This document shows, piece by piece, positions 36,500 through 48,779 of a stretch of 64,000 nt of DNA (position 1 is the first letter of the stretch; each line of letters begins with the position of its first letter). The notes beneath the pieces are model-generated. The model saw only the letters and a list, made by a program, of their open reading frames with translations. It had not been told where the DNA came from and searched no databases. The stretch is from Pterois miles (Eukaryota; Chordata; Actinopteri; Perciformes; Scorpaenidae): assembly GCA_947000775.1 (NCBI GenBank), contig CAMQGK010000327.1, positions 14,283,501-14,347,500 on the forward strand. The letters are read 5' to 3'. The translations under genes and the position numbers were made by a program.

Positions 36500-37747
36500 C
36501 AGGCAGGCATCCCGTCTCGAAAGCTGATGAAAGAAATTCGCCCGGTAGGCAATCCCACCATAACTCTGATTTTCATTTTGGAGATCGAGCGGAGCTGTTA
36601 TTGGGAGTGATGGGACGCGGGCAATTTGCAATGCAAAGATGGGATGATGACGGCGCAAAGCGCAGCTCAGCTGCAGTGGGGCTCTTCTGCCATCTAGCTT
36701 TGGAAGAGTCACCGACCTCTGCTTTGAAACGGAGAGGAAAAGGGACGTGGGGTGGGGGCAGTGGACGGAGAGGCCGTGATTGCGCACAGAATGAGCATCA
36801 CTCGGTCTGCAACACATTCAGATGGGGTTTCTTCAAGAGCAAGCTGGTTCTAATGCGTGTGACTCTGCTTCCTTTTTCCATCAGCACTATTACTATATTC
36901 TTATTTAATCAGAATTAAAGTTTCTACTCTCTGAGAGCAGCAGCTTTGAAAAAAAAAAAGAATGGATATCAGGTGAGGTTTAAATCAATTATGTGCATTG
37001 CCTCTGGTTTGAATATTGCCCACTTAATAATAGTTGCTGCAGTGACCTCCATAGAAATCAATATCCTGTGCACTACTATTGGCAAGATTTATTAGCATGA
37101 AGTCAGCAGGGTGAGTTCATAAGGAAGCCTAATAAATGAACCCAGAGCCTCTCCTTGTATCCGAGGAGGAAGCCAAAAACAGGCTCCTCTTACAGTGGGA
37201 GACTTGTCCATGGTGCTGAAACTAGTATACGCCAGAGCATTTACTTGTACTTGCGTCCAGTTTTGTAAAGAAACTGACTCATGTGTTCATCGTTCCTCAC
37301 CAGCAAATCATGTGCCTCAGATTAAATGTACTAATAATGTATTCATGCTTGTGTTTCAAGCAGTTAACTGACTGCTTGGATGAGAAAACAGACAGAGAAA
37401 AACTCTTTCCCCATCCCAAAAATTCCACTCTCAAGTGAAAAATCGTCAGGATTATCATCTTTTTGCATATTTCTGTTCTGTGTCCAAGGTTAGTTGGCTA
37501 GACAGGATAAACCTCCCACCCCTAGCCCTGCTTTCCCATGGGAGGATAAATGGGAGAAAACAGCCTGATCCCGCTCTAATCTCGTCTAATTATAAGGCAG
37601 CAGAGGGCAATGGGATTGTTGTCCTTTGGCCAAATATTCAGAAAACATAATTCAACTCTGGAGGCCAGCTGGTGATAAAAATCACAGTTGTAATTGTAAT
37701 TCCTTGAGATTTATTTGTACTTTTTGAGCTGTAAATAGCACTTATTT
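36500..37747. other. Gene-free stretch
   Basis: 36540-36830 is GC-richer, with overlapping ORFs of up to 168 codons (minus) driven by base composition and the adjacent G run. The rest is AT-rich. Nothing recognised. Confidence 0.35.
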
Positions 37748-38106
37748 TGTGGTTAGCGCTGTCGCCTCACAGCAAGAGGGTCGCAGGTTCGATTCCAGCT
37801 TGCGGCTCTTCTGTGTGGAGTTTGCATGTTCTCCCTGTGTAAGCGTGGGTTTTCTCTGGGTACTCCGGCTTCCTCCCACCGCCAAAGACATGCTGTTTAG
37901 GTTAATTGATGACTCTAAATTGCCCGTAGGTGTGGATGTGAGTGTGAATGGTTGTCTGTCTATATGTTGTCTGTCTCTATGTGCCCTGTGATTGACTGGC
38001 GACCTGTCCAGGGTGAACCCTGCCTTCGCCCTATGCCAGCTGGGATTGGCTCCAGCCCCCCCGCGACCCCTAACGGATTAAACGGTTGACGATGGATGGA
38101 TGGATG
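37748..38106 (+). mobile_element. V-SINE-like element, 5' end slightly truncated
   Basis: It starts inside the head (TGTGGTTAGCGCTGTCGCC), so the first roughly 15 bases of the full copy at 14097 are missing. The B box GGTTCGATTCC, the core GTTTGCATGTTCTCCCTGTG and the CTGGCGACCTGTCCAGGGTG block are intact. The tail is (GATG)n. ORFs of 80 and 60 codons are repeat-derived. Confidence 0.85.
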
Positions 38107-38109
38107 TTT

Positions 38110-39202
38110 TATTCTGTATTTATTGGGTCTTTGCCAGCTCAATGCAACGTACTGTAGCGCTTTGTGAAAGTCTCGTTTTACATGTTTTTGTGGACAGCTT
38201 GGTATTACTGTAATCTATCTCATTCCATCCTTACAAACTGAATCGCTGCCACATGAGTGATAGATTTGTATCCTCGCTCCATTTCTCTGTAGAGTTGTTT
38301 ATCTGAATGGTTTATGCAGCAGAGGCAAACCAATGCGTAGCTGCCGATGTGAAGTGAAAGGTCCCTTATTCCCTCCCGGCATCAGGATTCTTCAGGTGTC
38401 TACAGGCCCAGTGGAGGCTGCTGGGAATGGATCGAGACACCAGGCAGCTTGTCTTTACCACTGTAATCGACAGGTGGGCCCAGGAGAGTGGGCTTCAGTC
38501 GTATTGATGCCTTTCGCCAGCTCTCTCTTGCTGCTTGATGAGCAATCAGACTGCCTCTTCCCTGATCCTCCTGTTGTTTTTGTGTGCATCTTTGCGTGTG
38601 TGTCAGCGTCTGTGTAACAGTTTGTGTCGTACTGAGCACGTACAGGATTGCACACGCATACATGTGAGCGAGCATGGTCGAGCGTTCTGTGTGTATGTGC
38701 TGGAGGCATCTTTGTGCAAACATTTGCCAGCTGTAGCTCATCCTAAAAGAGGATTCGTGGGTTGAATGTACTTGTAAGTGTTGGCTACCGCATCAAAAAT
38801 TACAGAAGCAGTCGGCTAACCAGCCAGATCACCAGGCAGCCAACTGAACAGCCAGTCAGACTGCTACAGTGACTGCACCAGCTCTGTTTTCCCCTCAGGG
38901 ACTCAGGCTGTTGTACTTGTGAATCTGGACGGCATGTTCTGATTAGCAGCGGCCATGTATGAGAACTGACGCCTGGGAAGGTTTTCGTATCACCCGGGGG
39001 CCAAAGGCCTCTCCAGAGGGGGCCTTGTGGGGCATTTGGACAGGTGTCTGTGAATGTGTGTGTATGTATACTGTACATGTGTATAGTATATGCACGAGTG
39101 CATGCATGTGTGAATAAAAGTGTCAAAGCTATTAGTGTATATGTAACACGCGGGCCCCTCAGGGTTATACACTAAAATGTGTGTATGCACGTGTATGCCT
39201 TG
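38110..39202. other. Gene-free stretch
   Basis: GT/CA-rich patches give overlapping 60-113 codon ORFs on both strands without domain resemblance. Confidence 0.4.
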
Positions 39203-39365
39203 GCATACATCTAAGTTGAAATCTTCACACTTGGGTTATGTTTTCTTTGTGTGTGTGCGCCTGTTTGCATGTTCATGTGCAGCAAGGCCATACACCTCAG
39301 CATACATCTAAGTTGAAATCTTCATGCCTGAGTTATGTTTTGCTTGTGTGGATGCCTGTTTGTGC
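39203..39365 (+). repeat. 97-bp imperfect tandem duplication
   Basis: GCATACATCTAAGTTGAAAT begins at 39203 and again at 39300. The following CTTCA, GTTATGTTTT, TTGTGTG and GCCTGTTTG blocks recur in order with scattered changes. The second unit fades after about 65 bases. Confidence 0.75.
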
Positions 39366-39369
39366 ACAG

Positions 39370-42360
39370 GGGCAAAGTGCAGCTGGTAGGGGGCTGATAG
39401 AGACAACACTGGGGTCGGATTAGCTGGCTTGACTTCCCCAGAGGAGTGTGTCTGGATCTGGCTTCTCTCACATACTGCCGCTAATCCACTGCTGGGTTCT
39501 GCTGCTCCATTGCTCTGGGTCTGCTACCTACAGCACCCATGGGGGCACTGGGAAGGGATGTACAGGTGAAAAAAGTAGAAGCGAGATATCTGTGTATGGT
39601 AGGGAGGTGGACTAACAAATATCCTTGTACTATTGTGTGTGTTCCTGGTCTGTTTTTTGGGGGGGAAATGATGCCTAGCAGTGAATAATAACAGAAATAG
39701 AAAAAAATCAGGCATGTTTTTCTCTATAATCCAGCGTCAATGCAGAGTGTAACATGGATCTCACAATTACACAAAAGCGCACCTTCACACCTTATCCTGT
39801 TGCAGGTTACATGGTGGCGCACTGACAAAAACACGCATTGACAGTTTCACTGGCATGCCTGGTAAGATCATCGTCAGCACGATGCTAGCACTTTAGCTCA
39901 GGGCAACACTCTGAGCTACAAGTCACGGCAAATAGCTCAGTCTGAGTAAATATGGATAACAAGTGACATCAAAAACTTCAAAACCATTTTTGATCCATTT
40001 TTAGTCTGAGAGCGTCATAAAACATGAACCACCCAATATTTTTGTCTCTCCCCCACATTACCCAACACCTGCCTATTACATGAATACATACACTTTCTCT
40101 ATTTCACCTCTTTTCTAGGCTCACTACCACCTTTACCTTATGACTACATGTTCACTGCACTCGGCTGTCTTTTGCTCATTAGCTTCTATATATGTTTCTA
40201 TCAAATCCCTGCTGTCTGTGCGTGCTCATGTGCTTTGTTCACTCGCCTGACATTAAACATTCGTAAACCTTTTATCTCCTGAGGAAAAGTCTGAAATGGT
40301 AGAGACAGAGAGCGAGAAGGAGGGAAAGGGGGAGGGGAGAACAAGGGTTAAAAGTGTTGATTGAGGGATGGTGGCAAACATAAAGGTGAGAGACAGAAAA
40401 TAGATGTGAGTGAGAGAAAGACAGGGAAGGGCAAACAGGCAAAAGGAGGGCAGAGTGAGGATGAATGGAGGTGTTTGGCACTGAAAAAAAAAGAGGAAAA
40501 GGGAGAGACGGAGGAGAGGAGCAAGGGCAAAACATTACAATAACCAAGCGTAAAAAATAGATGCGGAGCACAGAAGCCAGAACAACAAGGAAAATGTAAT
40601 GGATAGTGAATAAATGGAAACACAATAAATATGTTTATGAAAGAGATTTTGGGTGACACAAGCCATTGCTCGTATGTGGGCTGGGACGTTTGGAAGCGAT
40701 CCAGTAATTTTTTCATTTAAGATGGAAAAAGATATCGCTCCACAAACAACACGGGAGCCTGTTTGTGTGCATTTACACTCGAGGTCAAAACAATTTAAAA
40801 CCAGATGGATAGTGTTTCAATTCCCACAATAATTGTTGAAAAAAAGACGGCAAAGTGATTCCAGTGCAGCATACCCAACTTCAAAAGATGGTCTCATCAT
40901 ATGCTGAAATGTAGAATGAACAGTCTGGTGATACACAGACTTAATCATATGAATAAAAGATCAAAGGGAGAAATTGCTGATTGAGAGAGAGGAGGAGAGA
41001 ATAAGCAAACGCCAGCTTTTTGATTCACTCCACTGTGGGGAAAAAAAGGAGTTAAACACCTTTTTTTTGTGAGAGCAAAAATGTGTTTGATTGTAAGTAC
41101 GGAGGAGAGACTTGTAAATGTGCTGGTGGTATTAAAAATGTGGCGGGGTTATTGAGCGAGAGGTTTTTTGACAGTCCACAACATAATCTGGTATTCATGA
41201 CAGCCAAGGCTAATCACACTGTGAAATACCAGACTTACCTACACTGAATAAAATGTTGCTATGCATAAAATAGCACCTTTACGACAGTGCTGCACGCTCA
41301 ACCTTTGGGGGCAGTAAAGATGGGCAGTTTATACATCAACATAATCATTAAGCAGAGTTGTTGTAATGCATTTGCTCCTTTTTACTCATATTACCAAATC
41401 CCTGCCGAGAAGAAAATTACCCATTTCAATTCCCTTAAAATAGAGTCTGTGTTTCTTCAGCACTACAAACACATTCTGTTACATTATACTTCTCTCAAAG
41501 TAACTGGAATAGCTGCATTATTTTTACATGCTGTCAGTATATCTCTGCCAAGCAGAAATCAAACACTTATTTTACGGTATATATAACATGAACAGGAGGA
41601 GTCATGTGTAAAAAGAGGCAGATTGCAGGTTTTATTTTTCAGAGCTAGCATTACTTTTTGCAGAGCGTTTTACAAGGCTGAGGCAAATCAAGTACCCAGC
41701 TAAGCAGCTTAGCAAGTCCTGTAACACTTGGTGGTGCTCCCAAGGTGAAATGCATATGTCTGTCGTAGCAGCTCACTATGTCCCATGTAGGTCAATGGCT
41801 TACCTGAGGCTCAGGCGCCAACCACTTCCTGTTTCAAGTGATGGTTCAAGGGCATCCTGGTGGTGTTTTATGTGCCATCTAGTCCTCATTCATCTGCTCC
41901 AGACCTGTCACTGCCTTCGTCTTCATCTTCACTGTAATGAAAATAGTCAATAGCTCAGTTAAATTACACCATAAAAATATTTTTATTTGCCTTAAGCAAG
42001 AAAAACATGGTGCGATATTGCATCAGGTTCTTTCAAACATTAATAACTTTGCTTCCCATATTTTTTTTCATTAGGTGAAATTAAAAGTGCACTTATCCAT
42101 GGGTAACAAATTTATGTACCATGAAATGAAGGTGATGTGGTCAAGATGTAGGTTAATATAGTGATCAGGCAAGTTGGGCTAAAGGTCTCAAATAACAAAA
42201 CACTGAGGATTTCAACAGTCTGTGAAATCACATGGAGCAAAGGTCTTTCTTCTATGTACAGTATGATTTTGAATTATCTTATTACAGGGTTATTGCACAC
42301 AAGTGATCTTTGGCAGTGCACAGTGCTCCTTTTGATCATTAATGTAGGAGCACTTTATAT
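39370..42360. other. Gene-free stretch with purine-rich tract
   Basis: 40290-40530 is strongly purine-rich on the plus strand and opens minus-strand ORFs of 117 and 122 codons rich in S, P, L and F, which reflect composition only. Nothing else recognised. Confidence 0.4.
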
Positions 42361-43440
42361 TTAAAGGTGCTAAATTTGATATCCAGAGCATTAATACAAT
42401 GACAAACAACTATTTTCCATGTAAAGATATAGAGGAGAAATGTCTACCCTCTGTGTGTGCTGTAATCTCAACTTCGGGGTGCTTTGTTGACATAACCGGG
42501 CTCTAACCAGCTCTCCGTGCTCTGAAATATATTCGTCAACTACCTTTTTTTTTCCATAACTAAGACGAGACGATGATGGTGACGAGACGGCACCAACATC
42601 ATTAAACACTAACAGTGATGATATCAAACATGCAATATCGTTGATGAAAAAAGCCAAGACTAAAATTTAGTCTAAAATATAAGAACTCAACAATATTTTT
42701 GTCACTTTCCAAATTCTCTTCCTCTCTCTTCATCAAGCTCTCTGTCTCAAACAAGTCAGCGGCGGCGGTGCTCAGTCCATCTCTGTCCTTCTTGTCTCAC
42801 ACCTCAACCCTGATAATAATGCTACTAAAATGCATAAAGTTGGCGGTTTGTGGCCGGGTCGGGTCAAGTTGGGTTCGGGTGGTTGAGTAACGCATATTGT
42901 TACATGCTGGGTGGTCAGTCTGGCTCTCATAACAGACCAGTGGGTACAACTGAAATGTGCATTATTAATGAGCACTGTCAGGACTCTAACCGCGAAGCTG
43001 CATTCTTAATCATTCAACCTGTGTTTTCATCAGATAATGATAAAATGAAATGACAGAAATGTTCAATATAATCTGATGAATAAACAGAACTCAGATTAAA
43101 TAAAAAAAAAAAAATAGCTTTTGACTAAAATGAATGATTTTTGGCAACTAAATCTAGACTAAGATGTCTTGTGTTGTTGACTAAAGCTAGACTAAAACCA
43201 TGGATAAAGATAAAAATGACTAAAATGTGACTAAAACTCATAAGCATTTCTGTTTTAAAGACTAAAGACTAAATCTAAAATAGCTGCAGAATTAACACTG
43301 AGCTCACGGCTGCCGCTCTGCACTGCTGTTACGACCGACAGCGCTGTTGTGGAAGCGTAACACAACCCCCCCAGGTTAACACTGTTAGCTCTGTCGGCAG
43401 TGTTGCCTTTGTTTTCACTATTAGCACTGTCAGCTGCAAG
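42361..43440 (+). mobile_element. TTGATATCCAGAG repeat, copy 3, interrupted by a GACTAAAA-rich repeat
   Basis: It starts TTAAAGGTGCTAAATTTGAT and then TATCCAGAGCATTAATACAA, GTAAAGATATAGAGGAGAAA and TGTCTACCCTCTGTGTGTG, as in copies 1 and 2, up to about 42515. It appears to resume at about 43291 with GCTCACGGCTGCCGCTCTGC, the block that follows in copy 1. Between them lies a separate repeat rich in GACTAAAA and TTTAGTC motifs (about 42516-43290), another common teleost type. Exact junctions are uncertain. Confidence 0.5.
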
Positions 43441-43449
43441 CTGCCAGCT

Positions 43450-45580
43450 CAGTCGTTACTATATTGATAGCTGTGAGGAGGAAACAAAAATTCTTCCAAT
43501 CTTGCATTAACACCTTTAATTGAATAGTTTGAAAAGGTGGGTTACAAAAAATAATAAACTGATACCAACAAACAACAAATTTTTGAAAGCGAAAGGGGAC
43601 AAATCTAATTTTCCATGGAGAATGAAGCCCAGTTTGTCCAGAGCAGTGCACAGCTGAGCATGGACTAGTTGAGCCGGTGGGTTAGATGACTCACCACTTA
43701 TATCTAAACAAAGACATCACAGATTGAATCCATTTTCCCTTCCCATTATCCCTTTCTCTGACAGAGGAAAGCACATGCAGAATGAGTTAAAAGAGTCAGG
43801 TTACTACAGGTCAGAACATTTTATTTTCACTGCCTCAGATGTTGGCTAAAGATAAAGATCATAATACACTCAAATTAGATGCATGGGAGATTTTAGTATT
43901 ATATACAATAGGAATTCATTAATTAATTCGAGATGTGTGTGTGCTGTGTGAAGCAGTTTATGAGGTTATGTAATCATATCCATATTCTAATGAAATTAAC
44001 TTATCATAAAAATTGTTTGCTCAAGTGGGATTTTCCGATCACACGGAGCAGATGTGTGATTTGATCAGAGGCGAGAGATCAGTCTCCCTGATCCAGCATC
44101 AGTAATGTACATATACATACTGTACACTACACCAACCTGTTGAGTCAAGCTGTGCTGTGTTTTCCAGCAGATTACGTAGGTGTAAATAAGGTAAACTGAG
44201 AAAACCAAAACAGGGACATTTTGCAAAGACACCAATCATCTGTGTCTGGAATCCAACAGGTGGCAGCTGAACATGTTCTGGTGAAATTGCCAAAAGACCA
44301 AAAGGGATTTGTGCTTAATTTTTTTTTTTTTTCTGTAGAATGGATATAACTCTTACATCTTACCTCCATAGGATTTATATTGCCTCTACTTACCTCTACC
44401 CTTGGGCAGGTCGTGCCAAAATAACTGGGTCATACTTCGAAAACTGCTTTAAACTCATGTTTTTGTGTTAGTTTCCATGGATGCCCAGCAACTTTAATTA
44501 TACACAGCAATTACTGCCTGAAGTGAATGCACATTTGTTTTGCTGTACTAGCATAAAATGTGAAAACTGAATCCATTTACACTGTTCTCCCTATATGGCT
44601 CTGAACATAAACACCTGCCTGTGCACTGTTTATTACATGGGAAACTGTGATTCAAAGATTTTGTTTGGGATTTGAAGCCCTACATTTTCATTTTACGTAA
44701 GTATTTAGATGATATTTTAAACCAGTGTGATCTGCAGTGAAGATAACAGGGTAATAAGCCTCAATTCCCAGATCCCCGTAAAGAGCAAGCAACCAAACTT
44801 AAGGAGTGCAAAGGTTGGGCCCTTACATTACCCATGAGACCATGAACGGATACTGTTGGCTTGAAATGGTAGGAAAAGAAATAGAATAAGTGTCGGACAG
44901 AGAGACAGAGGGGATATTTTGAGTGCAATTAGAGTCAGTAGAGGAGAGAGGGTATGATTCAGGGAGGAAGGTGAGACAAGTTTTTAGCTTGCAGTGGGAG
45001 ACATACTTCATACTATCGCTCTTTTCCCCTCTGATGGGAAATATGTAAAATCTCCCTTTGTCTAATTCGGGCCCCCCTGACCCAAGATTAAGCTGACTGC
45101 ACAGAATCCCAATCACAATCAATGGAGAGTATAACAGGTATGCTGCTGGGATTGTTTTTGTGTTCAAATAGAGACAACATTGATTGTGGAGTGTGATTGA
45201 ATTCCATTTTAATGCAATTCAACCGGATGCTCTGAAATGTGCATTTTCATTTTGCCTGTGCTTAAATACCAAATTGCAGCAATCAAGACGTGATCTCCAC
45301 GCTCCCATTGTGATTGCCCTTTAAAAGACCAATTATACTTGTTGTGTTTGATGAATAAATACCTTTGCGGAGCTGTATGATGTATTTGTTTTGGGTTTCA
45401 CCTTTGTCTGTGTTTAAGAGTCAAGAGTGGAAACTTCCCAGCACCACAGGAGGGAAGGAAGGTGTAGAAAAACTTCCTGGTGTTGTGATATAGCGCTTTT
45501 AGAAACTAGAAAAAAACTAGAAACTTAAAGCACTTTACACTATGGTGAAACCAACAATGTGTAGTTCATAGTTATTTAAA
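43450..45580. other. Gene-free stretch
   Basis: AT-rich, with ORFs up to 114 codons and no recognised domain. Segments 43860-44100 and 45180-45370 have the mixed, repeat-free look of possible regulatory sequence, but this cannot be shown from one genome. Confidence 0.35.
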
Positions 45581-45590
45581 CTAAAACATC

Positions 45591-46040
45591 ATGTTTTTCC
45601 ATAAACATAACTGTTTTTATTCCTAAACCTAAATAAGTTGCAGTTTTCTTGCCTAAACCTAAAGAAGTTATAGTTTTCTTGCCTAAACCTAAAGAAGTTA
45701 TAGTTGTGTTGCCTAAACCTAAAGAGGTTGTAGTTTTCTTGTCTAAACCTAAATAAGTTGTAGTTTTCTTGCCTAAACCTAAAGAAGTTATAGTTTTCTT
45801 GCCTAAACCTAAAGAAGTTATAGTTGTGGTGCCTAAACCTAAAGAAGTTATAGTTGTGTTGCCTAAACCTAAAGAAGTTATAGTTTTCTTGCCTAAACCT
45901 AAAGAAGTTATAGTTGTGGTGCCTAAACCTAAAGAAGTTATAGTTGTGGTGCCTAAACCTAAAGAAGTTATAGTTGTGTTGCCTAAACCTAAAGAAGTTA
46001 TAGTTTTCTTGTCTAAACCTAAAGCAGCCTTTTCGTTTGT
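45591..46040 (+). repeat. 30-bp minisatellite, 14 units, with CCTAAACCTAAA core
   Basis: Fourteen 30-base units start every 30 bases from 45621 to 46011, with a degenerate lead-in at 45591. Most units are GCCTAAACCTAAAGAAGTTA followed by TAGTT and one of three endings: TTCTT (A), GTGGT (B) or GTGTT (C). Units 1 to 13 run AACAAABCABBCA, so blocks such as A-B-C recur as a weak higher-order pattern. Because 30 is divisible by 3, long ORFs appear in both directions (156 codons minus, 94 plus) with 10-residue periods (SLGLGxxTIT and PKPKEVIVxx). These are not evidence of a gene. A single related stretch (CCTAAACCTAACTATAG) lies at 58442. Confidence 0.93.
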
Positions 46041-46083
46041 GTTCAAAATGTGAGTTAGTTTTACAACATGTAAGAAAATGTTG

Positions 46084-46088
46084 CTCTT
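46084..46088 (+). repeat. Target-site duplication of the Gypsy element, left
   Basis: CTCTT immediately precedes the TG end of the element and is repeated at 50097-50101. Confidence 0.75.
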
Positions 46089-46479
46089 TGTACGCAGGGG
46101 GAGGAGGGAGCTATGCGAGAAGGAGTTAGAGTGGGTTTAAAGGGGAAGGAGGAAGGGAGGAGAGATAAGGAGGAAGGGGTAAAAAAAAAGCGGGATGGGG
46201 CAAGAAGCAGTAGAGAAAGTGGAGGTAAGTAAAGTGTATAACGACTGGAAGAAGGGAGGGGAGCAAGCTTAAAACGGAGGGGAGTGATTAACTATGAAAG
46301 GTGAAACGATAGGGGGGGGGAGACGATAGACGAGGTGAGTGGAGAGAAATAGGTAGTGAGTATTATTAAGGGGGGGGAGATGAGGAGGAAGGAGGCACTG
46401 AAAGAGAGGGAGGATTAGGTTTAAATAAAAGGAGGCTAAATAAAATGAAAAAAAAGGCCACTAGGATTGACAGATGTAA
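46089..46479 (-). repeat. 3' LTR of the Gypsy element, shortened copy
   Basis: It aligns end to end with 49605-50096 but is about 100 bases shorter. The losses are scattered single bases or pairs, mainly plus-strand C with neighbouring A or T. For example GATCAGACG in the long copy is GATAGACG here, and CATTCATTCCAAGG is TATTATTAAGG. Anchors such as AAAAAAAAAGCGGGATGG, GACGAGGTGAGTGGAGA and CTAGGATTGACAGATGT are kept. Confidence 0.85.
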
Positions 46480-48088
46480 GGACCCTAGGGACGGACAGAA
46501 GCAGGAGGGTAGGGCGCTGGTGGAGTGGATGGGTGGGTCATGTGTGCTTGGGGGCCGCCGGCGTGCCGTCGGGTCTGGGGGGGGGCAGTGGCGCGGTGTT
46601 CTGGGCCCTGGGGGGGGTGGAGGGGGTCGGAGGAGGGACGAGTGGTGTCGGAGGTTTAGCGAAATGGAGGTAGGGTGGTTTTATGGCGGGGAGTTGAGTT
46701 GAGGGGTTGATATGGTGTGATGGGAAAAGGACTAACTGGGGAGTTCGGGCCCGGAGAGGGGGTCCGTGGAAGCCACCTTTGCCGGTTGTGGCGGGGCGGG
46801 TCTTCGGTGGGGTCGGCGGCTTGTTTTGGCGGCTGGTGGGGCAGTGGAGGGGATGGGCGGCGAGGGACTGGTTGCCTTGGGAAAAGAGGAGGGATGGGGG
46901 CGGAAGGGAGACAGGCGGGGTGGGAAGAGTTTGTGGGTATATCAGTGGTTTTTGCTCAGGAGGTAGGGTTCTGTGCCCCGCCTCGGCCGTCTCCGTTTGG
47001 TTGGCCGTCTGCATTGCGGGATGAGCGAGGAGAGGCTGAGGCTTCAGAAAGTTCAGAATTTGGAACGATGGGGGGTCGTTTTTGGGGCATGGAGACGAAA
47101 AACGGAGATAATTCCTCGGTTTGGCGGAGGGTTTAGGGAGAGAATGAAGCCTTGAGATCGATCGGTGGGCGGTTTCTTAGATAGGTAAGGTGCGAAGCAG
47201 AGCGGGCAGGGGGTTGAGGTTGGGTAGTGGTTGAAGGGCCGTGGAGACTGGTTTGAGGGTTGTTGGGAAGGTGCAAAGAGAGCATCCTGGTGTTTTCATA
47301 GCGGCCACAGAGGCGCGGAGGAGGAAATGGTCGGGTGTTAGGGTGGAGGAAGGGTGGTATGGGCCAGTGGTCGGGCGGGGTTAGGAAAAAATTTCTGGGC
47401 CTGGGGGTGTCAATTTCTCGGTGCAAAATTACCAGGATAAGACCAAAGGGAGGAAGGTAGGATGGTGGCGGGCTTGGGCCGGAGTCAAAACGAGAAGGGC
47501 GGTTGCTTTTGCGGGGATATGAGGGTGAGTAAATCTGTTGAAAAAAGGCTGGGTGGATTGAGCGTTTGTGTTCTGTTTTTAATTCTTGTGGTCGTCCACA
47601 AAGAAATGGCGCTCGCACATGTCGCGTCTCGGGCTGCTTCCGGCACGTCGTCCTCGTGTTTGGGGGGACAATTTCGGGAAAAAAGGAAAGGGTGTAATTT
47701 GTTGTTTGGCGCGTGTGAGGGCGTAGGCCGAATAGGGCGTCATGAGGGTTGGGGTCGGGTAGGAGGATGGGTGCGAGGTAAGGAAAGTTAGTTGGAGGCT
47801 GGCAGGGGCAAGGACTATTGAGGAGAAGTGAGGACGTGTAAAGGGGCGGATGGTAAGTTGGATGAAAGAGGTAGAAATTGGCGAAGAATGGAGTTGGCTG
47901 TTCGGGGTTGGTCTGTCGCCGTCGGGGTCATAGGATGGAGCGGAGAAATTGAAGAGAAAGGAAAGGGCGTGTTTTCGGAAAAGAGTGGTGCGAGGGAGGG
48001 GGGATGGTGGGTGTGGGGGTTGGAGAAAAAATTGAGTTAAATAAAAATGTGTCGAGATTTCTGGGCGATGAGGGGGTTGTTCGAAGGA

Positions 48089-48418
48089 TCAGTTATGTCG
48101 TTGGGGTGTTGAAGGGGTCTTCCATTCGTCCCCTTCGAGGTGTAGGTTGAAGTGTTGTGACATTTGCACTTTTGGGCTAAGTGAGGAAATTAAAGGGAGG
48201 GGGTACTGTTCTTTTGGTGTTGTTGTTGGTATCAATCGGGGGAGGGTGTTTGAAGAAGAAGGTGCGGAGAGGATGATGGCGGTGTTCGAGCGAGAGAGCC
48301 GTGTTCTCTGTAGGGGCTGAAAGAGAGAATATCTGGGGGGAGTGGTGCGGAGGAGATCAATAGAAAATCTCGGGAGGAGGGAGGCGGGTGGTTTGACATT
48401 CCTTAGGTCGTGATACAC
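48089..48418 (-). pseudogene. Gypsy reverse-transcriptase fragment
   Basis: The 109-codon minus frame contains, in order, SIDLLRTTPPRYSLF (residues about 19-33), a YPLPLISS block (about 72-79) and EGDEWKT (94-100). These correspond to the proline-rich approach, the segment before the first catalytic motif and the REGDEWKTAF motif of fish Ty3/Gypsy reverse transcriptases. The spacing between the blocks is shorter than in intact elements, and the catalytic YxDD box does not appear in any continuous frame. It is a fragment of a broken polyprotein, not an independent gene. Confidence 0.75.
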
Positions 48419-48779
48419 TGGGGCAGTGGCGGGTCGGGGCGGAGGAGGATGGAGAAAGTGAGGCCTCCCCCGGGTAGAAAAGAGCGGGTTATTTGCCCCC
48501 TCTCCCGTCTCCTGTGGAGATGTGGGGTTGGTGTGTTTGGGCAGGGGAGGCCAAAATAAGGGGTGACGGATGAATAAACAGAAAAAGCTAGAGTTAGTTG
48601 GGTCTAATGATTACGTTCCGGTTGAGAGGGGGGTCCGGCAAAGGGCGTCCTCCCGCTGATTTAAAGGTGAGCAGTGGATTCTTCGGCCCGCCCCGCAGTC
48701 CCCGTAATAAAGCTGGGGCTGGTCCAAAAAAAGGTTGGTGGTGGGTCTGAACGGGATATGTGGGCGTTGAGAGGACGAG

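Noticed and set aside
40272..40716. 117- and 122-codon minus ORFs
   Set aside because: Explained by a purine-rich plus-strand tract. The translation is S/P/L/F-rich and without domains.
45591..46040. Interstitial telomere or CRISPR array
   Set aside because: The core is CCTAAACCTAAA once per 30 bases, not (CCCTAA)n. There are no unique spacers and no cas genes, and the DNA is vertebrate.
45576..46053. 156-codon and 94-codon repeat proteins on opposite strands
   Set aside because: Unit length of 30 bases keeps both frames open automatically. There is no start context, splice signal or codon-type variation supporting coding.
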